In this document: positions 1-13,500 of the stretch, piece by piece
How the letters are laid out: each line of letters starts with the position of its first letter
Numbering within the stretch: the first letter of the stretch is position 1
Assembly: GCA_018697195.1 (NCBI GenBank)
Contig: CM031864.1
Span: 29,087,962-29,151,961, forward strand
Length of the DNA: 64,000 nucleotides
Direction of reading: 5' to 3'
DNA from: Certhia americana
Taxonomy: Eukaryota > Chordata > Aves > Passeriformes > Certhiidae
Notes under the pieces: generated by a model
What the model saw: only the letters and a program-made list of their open reading frames with translations
The model's database searches: none
What the model was told of the DNA's origin: nothing
Position numbers and translations under genes: made by a program

Positions 1-958
1 GGGTGTCTTGCTTAATCTTAAGTTAGTGGAAAATAACCTGCCCAAGCCATTTTGTGTCCAGCATGGAGCCTGGCCTGTCCCATGTGTGGTGTGGTGGCTG
101 CTGGAGCCAGTGCAGCGACTTCGTCAGTGTCAGCAAATGCTGGCAGGAGCCACAGACACTGTGAGGGGCTAAAACCCACCTGTGTCTGCTGCCCAGCCAG
201 TCCTTAGCCTTAGAATGTTCCCATGTACTTTCCTGAGGCTGGACATGCTGCAGAACTCGATGGCAAGCAGCTTCCTGTCACAGCCATGGAGATTTCCTCT
301 GCTCCCCCCAGGCTGTAAATCTTGTCTGGGAAAAGGAAACTCATGGCAATATCCCACAGGGAAGCCACGGTCTCCTCCTGCCACACATCCACCTAGCGCA
401 GCACCCTCCCTCCCAGCTGGGAGCTATCCCACAGCACAAACGCACCCCTGGCAGCTCCCTTGGCCCAGCTGGGATGCTAATGAGGAAACATTAAACCCCA
501 TGGTCATCCCACATCACTGCAGCACTCAGGCACGGCCACGAGGCACATTTTCCCCCCTTTCTGGGTACTTGGCCAGCTGAGAAGATCATGAAGTGTCTGA
601 GACAAACCCAGAGGGGAGTCAGGGTGGGTGCAGGTTTATCTGTGCTCAGCTCTTTCCACACCTCAGCCCTGAAGGAGCCATTCCAGAGATGGACACACAG
701 CAGGAGGCCCTGGAGCTGCTAAAGGAGGTGGGGTTTAAAGACATTCAATTCAGCAAAGTGGTAGAAGTCCTGTCAGTTTGGAGAGGCTGATTATCAACAT
801 GTGTTGTGTGAGAACCAGAGGGACAGACAGACACTGTATGACCCTGCTGTCTTTGCAGCTTTCCCTCCCCAGGACAAGAGCTTGAGCAGAACTTCCCAAG
901 GGTTATGGCTGCACTGAGCTGCCTCCCATTCTTACGGCTTCCAAGACATCCCCTGCAA
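1..958. other. Intergenic flank beyond the ACBD6 3' end
   Basis: No exon, RNA gene or recognisable repeat is supported here. In mammals the gene converging on ACBD6 from this side is LHX4, a LIM-homeodomain factor. No LIM or homeodomain coding sequence is visible, so its 3' end would lie further left. The open frames present in this stretch resemble no family I know and have low-complexity Pro/Ser/Gly-rich composition typical of chance frames in GC-richer DNA. Confidence 0.5.
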
Positions 959-1021
959 AAAAAAAAACCCCAAACCAACCAACCAAACACCGAGACTTGA
1001 TCCCAACACTGTGCTTTTATT
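959..1021 (-). terminator. ACBD6: ACBD6 polyadenylation site (AATAAA plus GU-rich element)
   Basis: The minus strand has AATAAA at 1021-1016. It is followed, 28-57 nt further, by repeated TTGG and a T-rich stretch (plus-strand complement CCAACCAACC and an A10 run at 959-988). This is the classic arrangement of hexamer, cleavage gap and GU/U-rich downstream element. It places cleavage between roughly 990 and 1005. No other minus-strand AATAAA with such a downstream element was noticed between the stop codon and this point. Confidence 0.75.
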
Positions 1022-1437
1022 TATATTATTTGTTTGGACCCAGGGAAAACAAAAAACCAAACCAAAATTCAACCTGAATGGGAGAGATGAGCAAATCACC
1101 TGGCCCCACATCCCCACAGAGGAGCCGACCGATCAGCCCACGCTGCTCTGGTGAGACAGCCCATACAGTACTCGTGTTTGATACATTAAAATAATACTTG
1201 GGGCCTCCTCCAGGCCCTCTCCCCTCTCCCTCCCCCCTCAAATACTGAAAAACATCAGAGCATGCCAAACTCTTGATGCCATCCTGCTCAGGGCATGTGT
1301 ATGGCCCTCGTGCTGGAGAGCCCAGCCATACCCTGTGCTTTAAAACGTCCCCTCAAACCCCCGAGGTGTTTGGGGAGGGCAGCAGGGAGGAGGGGGAAGG
1401 GGTGCTATTGTAGAGCATCTCTGTCCCCCCGGGGGGG
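995..1437 (-). other. ACBD6: ACBD6 3' untranslated region
   Basis: About 440 nt between the TGA and the inferred cleavage site. It opens with a C7G6 run straight after the stop, is purine/pyrimidine skewed in the middle (1195-1235, CT-rich on plus), and becomes AT-rich near its end. The end position is inferred from the polyadenylation signal and is uncertain by about 10-15 bases. No protein-coding content is seen. Confidence 0.75.
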
Positions 1438-1592
1438 TCAGGGCTCGCCAGTGCTGTGCTGCTGCAGAGCTGAAGTGATGGCTTTGGAGTCCGTCACCTC
1501 CTCGGGCAGGCAGCCCTCCTGGTCCCGCAGCCTGGGGTCAGCTCCCGACTGCAGCAGCAGCTCCACAATGTCCAAAAACTCGCAGGTGGCAG
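1438..1592 (-). CDS. ACBD6: ACBD6 terminal coding exon with stop codon
   Basis: The last coding stretch begins after the acceptor CCCCACAG with two bases completing Ala, then encodes 50 residues and a TGA at 1440-1438. It finishes the second ankyrin repeat (ATCEFLDIVELLLQSGADP) and adds the C-terminal tail (RLRDQEGCLPEEV, then SALQQHSTGEP). The mammalian protein ends in a similar short tail (QRHTTGKA), so the length is normal. The coding part is clearly more GC-rich than the flanking introns. The exon continues as 3' UTR down to about position 1000. Confidence 0.97.
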
Positions 1593-4500
1593 CTGTGGGG
1601 AGAAAGGGAAGGGTTAGTGTGAGGATGCTGGCCCGAGGTGACGGTGATGGGTGTTTTTGGAGCAGTGGCTGTAGCTGGCGGCCTCCCCTGTGTGTGCCTG
1701 AAGCAGGAAACGCCGGCTCAGCACCTGGCCTGGCTCAGCAGAGCATTGCTGGGGCAGTGCTCAGGATGCAATGTATTGCTTTGGATTTAATAGTGCAAAG
1801 GAAGGAGAAAAGACAGAGAGCGATGCAAAGCCAGAAGTCCTGAGGGGGTGACACTGGTGCAACCAGCACCCAGAGCCCGCAGTCCGGTCAGAGGTGCTGG
1901 GAGCTGAGGGATCTGCAGGGCATCCCCTGGGACAAAGAGGGAGCCTTGGGCACAGCTTGGCTAAGGCTCCTTCCCATCCAGGACTGGAGACTCACCCTGT
2001 GAACCCAGAGTGTGACTGCAGGACTGCAGGGCCCCCCAAAGTGCCACCTGGGAAAGCATTCCCTGCCTGCTTTTGTACCCAGAATTTATAACACATTCAC
2101 TATCTATAAAGGATCTGTAAGCCCATGCCCCTCACCTGCCTCCTGAATCTCCCAGGGAGCAGGCAGCACATCCCAGGCACAGTACTGGCTTGCTCCTCAC
2201 TTTTGTCCATCACTTCTTTTTGCACAAAATTCAGATGGTTTATCAGCTGCTGGCCACCACTTCCTCGAGCACCAGCTACAGGCAACTGTGCCCATGGCCT
2301 GGGACAGCTGTTAATGGCACACATTTTATTCCCGACACCACTACTAACAACTGTTTTTTCATCCCTCATTTTCTCTGTGAAGAAAGAGCCAAGTTTGGCA
2401 TGAGCTCCTCTCTGTCCTAGGATGTGTTACCTAAGGATGCAAGAAAAAAGAACGAGGAAAATCAGGAAAACTCTTAACACTGAAGAGCTGAACTTGGCTA
2501 ACATTGGCAGAAGTCCCAGACCCTGGATTTTCTCTTCAGCCTAAGCAACTCAGACCCTAGCAAAGCCAAAACCTGCCTTACGAGGCCATGAAGCTGGCAG
2601 CTTCCTCTTGCATTGGTAGCAATTGGTTTTAATCATATTTGGGGTGTTTTTACAAAGCAACCACTGACTCCTTTAGTAATTAGAGTGTCTTTTTGCATTA
2701 CTCTGAAGTCTTTTACTGATCCAAAAGGACAAGCAGTAATGTCTCATTAAAATAAATACAGTGTGTGATTGAGTTTATATTGAAAAGATAAAAAAGGGGT
2801 CAAAAAAGGGAAACAGGTTGGTGAGGAAACACGTGGGGGTGTGGGTGAGGCTGAGCTGAAGTTGACACTGAAGGTGCCAAGGAAGGTATGGTGGCAGCTT
2901 CTGGGGATGGGGAGCTGGTCCCCAAAGGAAAAGGAGGCTTACTCATCCGGTGCTGTGTCCTTGAGCAGGTTGGGGACATCCCTGGGGATGAGCACAGCTG
3001 CTGGATTTATCACACCCTGGGACCCTCGATTTGTCAAGGGCCAGAGCGGCAGCCCTGACACTGGCACGGGTGAAGATGAATTTCCATTCAGCGCAGTTCG
3101 CCTCCCGACTCCATTAATCCTCAGGGTTCAGATGATGAATTTTTTTTTATTATTTATTTTCCCTCCAGTGTCCCCTCCCACTGCCCTGCCACGGTGCAGA
3201 CAGAGCTGAACAGATGGTGCTTTGCAGGGAAGCCGGAGCACCCAGGAGGATACAGAGCCTGCCCACTCTGCGGCCACGTGGCCAGCACTGCTCGGAGAAG
3301 CCTTGATTTCCTCTGGGAGAGGCAGCAGCAATGATTTCAATATTCCCGGTGGGTGGGTGGATGGATGGAGAGGAGCCGAGGAGAAGGGGCTGTTCAGCCA
3401 TGCACACAGCCATGGGCACGGGCTCCAGCCCTGAGCAGAGGGCTGGCTGTGGGTCCCATCGGGCCAGGGCTGCTGGACTGTGCTGCCGCTGGCCTCCACT
3501 TAACCCCCGATTAAAGCCGGGGTCAGCGCCCATCGGAAGGAGCCAGGATTTATAACCCCCAGCAGGATGCGGTTTGACACCGGCTGTAATCAGGAGAGCT
3601 GTCACCACAAGGACAGCTGTCAGGCCAAGCCGGCTCATAAAGAGGGATGCAGACACCCTAAAAGCAGGGGCTGCCTTGCTGATGGGATTTAACCCTTCCC
3701 TGAACTCCATGAACAGCCTGCAACAAAAGGGAAGGCCTTGTGAAGGCAGTGCTTTGCTCAGAGATGGTGTCCATAGGAGCTCTCCTGCCTCTCTGCTGCA
3801 ATTAATAACTCGGTTGTGAAGTGCTGACTGAAATGGGACTGGGAGGTGACAGTGAGTTCCAGTTTCAGGCCAACCGCCACTTGAATCAAACCCAGCCACC
3901 CATTTAAGAAGCTGTTTCCAAGCTCGGGATGATCTATGGCCAGATCAGCAGGAAAGGGAATGAGGATGTCCTGGGGGCAGTGATGGCCACCAGGAACAGC
4001 TGGGCACCCATGGGAACACCGGGCCTTTGTCCCAGCGACCCAGAGAGGCTTCCCAAAGATGATATAAAGGGAGGACAGAGGGGATAATACTCAAGCAGAA
4101 GAAAAAAATTTCAACACTTAACAAACATGCGGAAAGAAAATCCTGGGAAACTGTCATCATTGAAACACCTGAACTGGAAGTGTAGATCAGAGAAACCATT
4201 TCTGAAATAATGTTCATTACATCAGTTATGTTTGCTTGTGTTGAACAATCTGTCTCAGTCCCCAGCCAGAGGGATCTACTTGCATGGAATTTAAACCCAG
4301 GTGATGCATCCACCTTTTACTTTCACATACTGGTCTTGCTTGAAGCAAGTGCTCTTGGGTAACTTACATGTGTTATCTGCTTTTGCACAATCTATTATAA
4401 TCTACTGTGCACCCCTTAGTCCTGAAGCTGGGAAATCATCTTCCCAGGAGAGAGAAAGCCCAAACTGTGGAATGGCTTGGGAAGAGAAGAGGCAATGTGG

Positions 4501-7500
4501 CATTTTAAGTGCTATCCACCTGCGAACAATGCTGTGCTAAGCAACAGATTCACCATTCCAGTCACAGTGATAGGAATTTGAAAAATAGAGTATCCTACAG
4601 GAAAGATCCCACAGGGAGAAATCACACATTATTGTAACTACAGTCTTGTTGCAGGGGCCCTGGAATCTGGGAGTTTAGCTCCAGATCCAAATGCTGTGCT
4701 TTGGACTGATGTCTGCAAAGCAATTTCACCATCCTGCTAATGTCCTTGTGGAGAGATCAAGAAGAGAGAGAAAGACACAAACACTTCAGAATGACAAGTA
4801 TGCTCTTAATTACAGTGACAGGCATCAAGAGAGAGTCCAAGATAATAACTGGCTATGTCTTAATTTTGGGAAAAAGATTACGATCCAGATTAAATTGATA
4901 CTTTTTTCCTATTCCCTGCACATCAGCACCACATGCGTCACTTCAATCCCTACTTTTCTCATTTGGAAATAGAAAATTCTTTCAATTAAATCACTTATCT
5001 AATTAGCTTGTAATTGTAGGAGGGACTCCAACTGTGACTTGCCTCTACTGATTTTGGTAGTAGGGAAGCTGCTGCTCTCTCAGCTGTGATCAAACAGGTT
5101 TGTCACCAGGACACAGGAAGGTGGAGGCCACCTTGTTTATCCCCCTCCCCTGACCTGTGTAACCTGTTAAAACTGGCACAGACACTCCCTGAAGGCCAAG
5201 GGATTTGGCATCCCATAACCAGAGCCACTCCTGAGTCTGCAGGTGGCACACCAACATCCTAGAGACACAGAGGTGTACAGGGAAACTCTGCATCATTAAC
5301 TGGGGGAAAAGAAAGGCTTTAAGGTGACATTTGCAGAGGAGAACGAAGGGAGGGCAACAATCCTCTCCCTTACCATGCTGGGATTTGTTAGTGGAGGTAG
5401 CCACTGGTTAATCAAATCCAGCTTCCTTGCCCATTTTTCTCCTGAAATTTGCTTTCTGTGTAGAGAGCATTTACTCTAGCTGCAAATCCATGCTGCTAAG
5501 AGAGAATAGCCAAGCTTAGAGGCAGCTTACCATAATGGAGTGCAGTCTGGCCTTCCCCATCCTGAAAGAGAGAGAGAGACACTTGATTTTAGAGGTGTAG
5601 GTAACATTGTGAATAAATCCCAGTTTTAAATAAATAGGCTGAATCACAGCAATGTTTTAATTGACTAGACAAACAGCCAGGACACCCAGCTACTTGACAG
5701 CTGGGATTTGAACCATCATCCACCATCACTCTCTATTGATGGATAATCAATATCTATCCACCCATAAGAGTGCGTGGATCACGTCATGACGTGAGTATAA
5801 TTCAGTTCACACCGTTATCACTTCCAGCCCATAAAAAAAAGGATTTCAGTCCTGTGGCTTCACTCTAGGAGTCTCACTACTCCTGATGCTTTAGTGTAAG
5901 ATGCTTTAGTGCAAACCCAGCTTTGGCCAACTACTTGAGAGAAGGGTAAAGCACTGGGATGTTCACACAGCTCAGTGCACATAAGGGAGAACACAGGGGA
6001 AAAAAACCCCAGTTCCTTCCACCTGAATAAATCTTAGGTCCCTGCCTTCAGAATTTAGGTCTACCCCAATACCCAGGTTAAGTTTTGTCAAGTCAGAAAA
6101 GGGCACAGTGCTCAGGGATGAGAGCAAGTTGTCAAACTCATCCTTGTGAACCACCTGCAGCACAAGGGCAAAGCAAACTGTGTGATTTCTAGGTATTGGC
6201 ACACAGCTAACACTTCAGCCAGCTGCAATGCTTTGGGAAGTGTCCCCTTCCCAGAGTCCCTGTTCCCTCCCCAGGACTCTGCCACAATTGATGCTTCACA
6301 TCCAGCACTGCAAACCCAGGCACCTCACCGTGACACAGACTCATCCTGCTACCAGAACAGGTGAAATAACAGAAGGGAAGAATTACTGGCCCCTTTGCTT
6401 TCACTATCCCAACCAGGATTAGCCTCTAATTCAGTTCTTTGCCTCCTTAATTTATTTGCATCTGTCTATGGAGACTTAAGTTTTAATTACCATCATCTTT
6501 AGGATTAAGGTACAAATTTTAGTTTGCCGTAGATTCTGGAGCAGGTGAAAAAGAAAAGAACAGGAAAACAGGTAGAAATTCCGCTCATAGCTGGAAGTCT
6601 TCTGGTTTCCCAGTGTGTTATTCTGTTTGTTATTAAGCCTGTTGGGCTGAAGAATTTGGAATGACCTGTGTTTTGGGGTGGGAGATGCCATGCTTTGCTC
6701 TGGGACACTGCACCAACCATGGCAGCAACAGGGATAAAAAGCCAGATGTAACAGGCATTTGCTGCCTAAATACCCATTTTGTGTTTTCTTCCAAGCAAAA
6801 GGGTAGGAGGGTGAGATTTTTCTTTCTATGTGCCACTATGTTCCCATTCATGTCACTCACAAGCAGTTTGAAGACGCCTCATTTTAGGAGCCTATTTTTG
6901 CTCAAACTGTGGGCAGCGTAACACAAATGGGTGGTGTCATGAGATGGCACCACAAACCAAAGAACTGAGGGAATCACGGACAGCATCCTTTGATGATTCC
7001 ACACTAGTAAGGTAACCAATGTGAGCCAGTGCCCCTGAGCTCTCCTTAAGCACATGCCTGCTTGGAGGAGTGACAGGGCCAGCACTGACTTCAGCAAAAT
7101 ATGGAGCAGGGCTGGAGAAGGAGAGGCGGGAGTACTCCAAATGAATTACTGGAAAGGCAGGATGTCAAAAGTGTGGGCTGGGGTATGGGAATCCAGCTCC
7201 CCTCTGCATCGTCACCTCCAAAACTGCAGCCAACAAAACCCACAGGTGAATGGGACTGGAGCTGTGCAGCAGAAACCCCTTCCCACAGGAATCTTGCTTT
7301 GCTGCAGAACTCCCTATTAAAACACATAGGACTGCTCCAGGAATCCTGCGGACATTTGTTCCTCTTCCAAAGGCCTGCAGAAAGCACTGCTGTTTCAGCA
7401 GCTGGCTGGGGATAACAAGGTTTTTTATTTCACTTAGATGTACTTCCTGGCATCTGCTGGGCTAAGGAGGGAGTGCAGGTCCCAGCATAGGAAATGCGTC

Positions 7501-10500
7501 TCTTTAATCCCAGTGTGGTTTTTAAAAAGAACTATTAATCCAATGTTATGCAAACATGGTTTGCACTTTATTTACGCTGTGGATTTTCCCTCTGCTTTGA
7601 GCCTGCCCAATGGCCAAATGCTATTTTTTACACTTCTCAGATGCCATGCTGTTTGCTTCTATTTCCTCTGTGACAAATTTTAATCCAGGTAAATGGAAAA
7701 AGCTCTAGTGTGGTCACTCACTAAAGGCCTTGAAAGCCCTCGGGAAGCTGCTGATCTCAATTCCTCTTTGATTTGGCTTTTTGGAGCACCGTGGCTAATT
7801 GTAGTGTGATGTATCCGGCTGCTCCAGGTACGGCACCGCTGAGCCTTCAGAGCAAAATGGTCACACCTGGAGACTAATCAAAGAAGGACTGTGAAAGTCA
7901 GGATTACAGCTCCCTTTGTGGGAATTATGTGAAACAAATATGGCCTGCCAGGCACTGGAAGTGTCTGTTTTGCAATCAATATGATGTGTAGAAGAAGAGT
8001 GAAGACAAATTGTAGCTGGCCTTGATGCAAGGGGTATTTCCTGACGTGCAACAGAAAGCAGTGGCCTCTTGAGCACCTTAAGATCCCTCTCCTGAGATGA
8101 GTCTGTGTTGGGATGGATGATCCCAAATGTGAATGGGCAGGTACAAGCCTCTGTGCTCACCCCACTGGCACCAGCCAGGAGCAGGGCATTTGGAGTGCAA
8201 CCTCTGCTGCTGGGAGGAACCCGGAGATGCTGACAGTGATCACATGGATCCTCTCAGCAGATTGACCATAGAGAAGATGCTGATTAAGGAAGCTGATGTT
8301 GGTGAGTGGGGTAGAGGAGACAGGCAGCTCTGGGCCAACACTGAGCCAGGATGCCTCTGAGAAATGCCCTTTCATGCCTCTGTATCAGCTGGGAAAATGT
8401 CACTGTCACAGGTTAAAAAGGAGGAAACTTGCTCTGATTTGGTGAACTTCAGCACAAAAGAGGAGAAAAGACAGACTCAAAGCAGCAGTACACCTTCTGC
8501 AAAGGCTTGCAAGGCACTGGTAGGCCCTTGTACCAGAGCCCTCTTAGCAATTCTCCAGCTGTAAAAAGGAGGAGCTTGTGGAAATGATAGAACCCTCACA
8601 GGCAGACAGAAAGTGACCAGGAAGGAAAGAAAGACCATGACACACTCAAATGTAGGAGTGCTCAGTCCCAGAGACATTACTGATCAACAACAGATCTGAT
8701 TCTAAGATTTCCTCTTGCCTCCTAATGCCATGTGCCATCCCTGGTAGCTTCTCCAGCCTCCTGGCACATCTGGCCATCACATCTGGTCAGGGTGACAGCT
8801 GAGCTGCATGGCCTTTCTGGGAGATGAAAACCCAAATGTTCATGTCTACCAAACCCATGAAAACAAAGATGCTACAAAATCACTGACACTTCCTACATGC
8901 ATGGTCTGTGACAGATGTCACTCAATAAAAATCCAACTACCAGTGGATAACTTATTGGATAACAGGATTTTGTCCTGCTCCTGAGAAATTTAAGCAAGAG
9001 AAATGGGAGAAGATGGACCGAGCACAGATGGACCAACTGTCTTATCTGCTAAGTGGGACTATGGCTGCTGCATGTGAATTCTGTCTTATAAGTGATAGGA
9101 TTATATCGGTGTTGCCATCTCATGTTCATTCCTTGGGAATTCCTGTTCTCTGCTTAAATTAACACAAGTTCTGGACTGAAGGGCAGAGACAAGGAAATGG
9201 CTTGGCTAAACTTGCTGAGATGCTGTGCACTCTTACAAGACCTGATTGCTGCTGCTTTGCCATTTCAAGTAGACTTTGACTGGCCGGTGTCTGACTGTGG
9301 TTTCATGGGACAGTTTTAGAAACAGCGCTGTATAAACACTGATAGCTCGGAGCTGCTTCATTCACTCTCCAGGCTGTGTGCAGTGGGAGGGTGGCCCGGA
9401 AGGAGACACCATCTCTTCTTCCAACTCCCTGTGTTTTGTTTAGCACCAGTGGAGAAAGAAGAAAAACAAATCCATGCTGGTTCCCTGGGTGAGCTTTGGT
9501 CCAGCCTGACCCTGTATTGGTGATGAAGCTGGGGCTGGACCTTCCACATCAACACAAGGGTCTGTAGGGGACCCCACACCTCCTTGACAGCTGCTCCACA
9601 CTGAGACCTCACCTCCATGCCTTCAATCACCTCCCCAGGCATATGACACTGTAAGTGTGAGAAGTACAGCAGGAAATCTCTACACTAACGCTGCCCTTTT
9701 GGGGGGTAGCACATTTTTATGCTCTTTATTTTAAGGTATTTTTTTCCCCCATATCATCTCTTCTTTCTGCTCATTTGTGGCACCTTTTAAGGTGGGCAGC
9801 TCATTCCCATTGAGAGACTCGAATGCTGGCAGGGATCGCAGAAGATAAGAACGATGAGGTGATAAGAGTGTTTAACAGCACTGGGTCCTGGGCAGCACGA
9901 TGGGCCAGAGGGAAGATAAATATTTACACTACATCTTTAGAAAGTGAGTGAATAAAAAGGGCCAGAATAATACAGACTCTGAACAAGCACCGGTGGTTAG
10001 GAGCTGTAATATAAATCTCTGCAGCCTCACGACACACACTCACTCAAGCCAGGGAGATGAAAAATAGCAAGAAAATACTCCCCTTCACTTTTAAAAAGGG
10101 TTTTATTTCTCATTTGTTTCTACTTTAGACTTCAACTTCCCAACAATTTACTTTAACCTCATCATCATCATCTTATTCTCTCTCTGAAATTTTCTCTCCA
10201 AGAAGACTGAGGGTAAGGCTATAGCTCAACACATTGGAATTTACATATTAATACCCAACCAATACTAAAACCAGACCATGGGGGCTAATATAACCAGTCT
10301 GAACTCCACCAGCTGATTCAGCAGGCGACATTCCCATCCTTGCATCCTTGGTCCCAATTCCAAGGCAGCTCAGGCGCTCCCCAAGGACCAACACCTTGGG
10401 GTGGGACAAAGGATACAGAGCAACCTCTGCTAGAAGCAAAACCAAAAAGCATGCACTGGTCATGAACAACTGTTTTTTAGGGATTGCAAACAACCCAGGC

Positions 10501-13500
10501 TGCCAAGTGCAGGGCATCCTCATAAGTCTGGTTCCTCAATTAACTCTCCCACCTCCCCTGTGTGTGTGCAGGTTTGGCAGGGATCCCTTTCTCACTGAGA
10601 TGTCCCTCTCCAAGAGCTCTCAGCTCTCGCCTTTTTGCTCACTTCCTCCCATTCTGACCGTTTCCTGCACTGTGCCAGGCAGATATCCCCTAGGATGGAA
10701 GGTGCTAGACAGATTTTTATCATCACCTCTTGGGCCCTTCTCCAGAGCCTACTGCCAGGCTATCATTTGGCCTATCTTCTAAGTGCCTCACAGATAAATT
10801 AGATCTGCATAGAGAAGCAATTATTACATTTCTAATGGCATGAACCCTTACAGCACAATCTGCTACTGAAAGGCAAAGAAAATTGCATTAGCTTTTGTTT
10901 GATTCAAAATTATGATCAAGGGAAGAGGGATGTTGAAGCCCTTTAAAGCCAAGCCTCTGAGCTGAGGATTTTTCTGTCTGGGGACCTCCCTGCTTGTATT
11001 CACTTCTGGAGCTCATACTCATGGTTCATTCAGGAGCACTGATTTGGAGATTTTTAACAGCACTCACAAAGCTGCTGTTAAAAGCAGATCTAAGAAAGCT
11101 CAGAGAGAAGTAGATGCCCAGGAATCACCACTGGCTCCCTCCTGAAGCCTGCATCTGCTAATGCTCCCAAACACCCCCAGCCTGAGGAGTTCAGTGTGCC
11201 AGGGTTATGCTAATCCCTCATCGCCCTAGTTTCTAACTGGTGCTGTACCTAAATTTCCAAGTGCAATTTCAATGGGATTTATCACATCTACTATGATCAG
11301 CATGTAGTGCTGCTGGCACAGATACAGGCTCTCAATATCCCACTGCAGACACGGCTGTCATTAATTGCAGAACAAACTGATTTCTGAACCTAATGCAGCA
11401 ACACTGAAACTCTCAGGGATGTTTTGCTGTTGAGCATTTTCAACCCATTTTGCAGCCAGCACTCTGTGCCCAGCTGTATATTTGGACATATTTATAAGTT
11501 ATCCAAATAATATTTGCTACTGTCTGTTACTTTCAGCACTAGGCATCTTGCTGCTCATCAAACAAGTGTATTGGTGCAATAGAAAACCTGCTGGGAAGCT
11601 GTGGGGATCAAAAATGTGTTTGGAGAAGTCAATGCCTAAAGCTGTAACAAGTGTCATGGAGCTGCAGCTGAGCCAGCCCCTGGCAAACCACACAAATGCC
11701 ATCCCAAGCTATGGACAGGATGATATTCCAAAGGGCAGGATTCTAAATCCTCTCTTCTCAGGGTGCTACCCTGCCCCCTCCCTGCATAAAAGTTAGTGCT
11801 CCTCTACTGCTTTATCACTTTAGCATGGCTGAGGCAGATACCTGCTTATTTAAGGGGCAGGATAAATGGGCTGAGACAGCTTTCCCATCCCCAATTCACT
11901 AGGGAACGCTTGGAAATTCCACCTGACACCAGGACTGCTCTGTGCTCTTAAACAATCTCCCGTCTGATCCGATTGTTCCCCAGTGGGGAGGCAGGCTGCA
12001 GCTAGCTCAAGAGTCATTGATTGGATTAACAGCCTAATTCCCAACAGATGAATAGAATACTGATGTCTTGTCAGCCCACATCATAGAAAGAAAACACAAT
12101 CTGCTTCTACAGCCCCGAAATTTAACCCTTTGCTTGCCTGCTCCCCCCTCCCTGGGGCTGGATTCAGGATCCAGCACTTCCAGCTGGAGATCCTACCTAT
12201 TTGAGTGAGGAAAGATTTACTAATCTTTAGGACACTTTGCTTAATCATCAACATGCCATGGGATCACATGGTATTTTCTGTAAGAAACCCTCTTTTTCAC
12301 CCTTTCCACACAGAAGAGATTCATACCAGGGCCCTTTATTATTTTTTCTTCTCTCTTTTTCCACCTGCCAATACAGGGAATGCTGTATGCTTCAGAGTGA
12401 GCTGCTGGAAAATTCATCAGCTTAGTGATATTTATCCTGAAATATACAGATATTGAATGTTTTCTGAGTCTATCATTTGATCAGGAGGAGGGATCTGCCT
12501 GGAAAGGAATACCCAGCTGTGCTGCAGGAGAGGCATCCCTGCAATGCCCTGTCCTTCCAGCAGCTCTTGGCAAGCTGGGGGGCAGGGGGATGGAGCTAGG
12601 CACATGATTTGCTCTTGGAGAGTTCTCGTTCTCCACCTCCTAATGGAGACGCTAATGTTTTCTTACCTCATAGAAAGACTGTGATAAGAAATTAATTGCT
12701 ACTGGTCAAATGTTCACTACCACAGAAGCAGGACTGTGTGCATATTAAAGAGATTCTCCAAGAACAGAATTTATTTATGGACTCCTTGGCACTGTCTGCA
12801 TTTATTTCCTTATTCAGGAGACAAGAACAAACAAAAATCATTTGATTTTAAGGAATTCATTCAAAATGACCCTATTTTTTTCTCAGATCACCAGGGTCCA
12901 TAACACTGTGGGGTTTTCTTCTTCCAACACTCACCTTTTATGCTTGCATTTACAAAACAGGAAGGTATGTAAGGGTGGGAAGGCCCTGGCACAGCTTTCC
13001 CAGAGAAGCTGTGGCTGCCCCATCCCTGGAAGTGTTCAAGGCTGGGCTGGACGGGCTCTGAGCAACCTGGTCTAGTGAGAGGTATCCTTGCCCATAGCAG
13101 GGGTTTGGATCTGCATGGTCTTTAAGGTCCCTTCCAACCCAAACCATTCAAAGATTCTAATGCATTTGAAGATTGCAAGGTGTGCATCACCCAAGATAAG
13201 CCAGGTTGTACTGTGAAGCAGAAATAGGTATTTCCAGTTTTATTTGGGTTTTACAGCTCATGTGCAAAGTGGAAACACTCCCTCCGTCACTCCTTAACTC
13301 TAACAAACTAATTAGCCTAGCACTAATAGGAGAGAAAGGATGAAAAGATGGAAGTGCACACCTTTTTTTTCCCCCCTTCTATAACTGATGCCATGCTAGT
13401 CATGACAGTTTTCTAGACTACAGGGTCTCATAACATTATTATGAATATAATAAACTTGCTAGGAGACTGAATGAAAGAAACAGTCCTTCCCTCTTCTGGC

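Noticed and set aside
1..958. Possible LHX4 3' end
   Set aside because: Expected neighbour by synteny, but no LIM/homeodomain coding sequence, stop or plus-strand polyadenylation signal could be identified.
3150..3899. Longest open frame of the window (249 codons, minus)
   Set aside because: No family similarity, overlaps other frames on both strands, lies in GC-richer intron DNA, and shows no start, splice or codon-use support.
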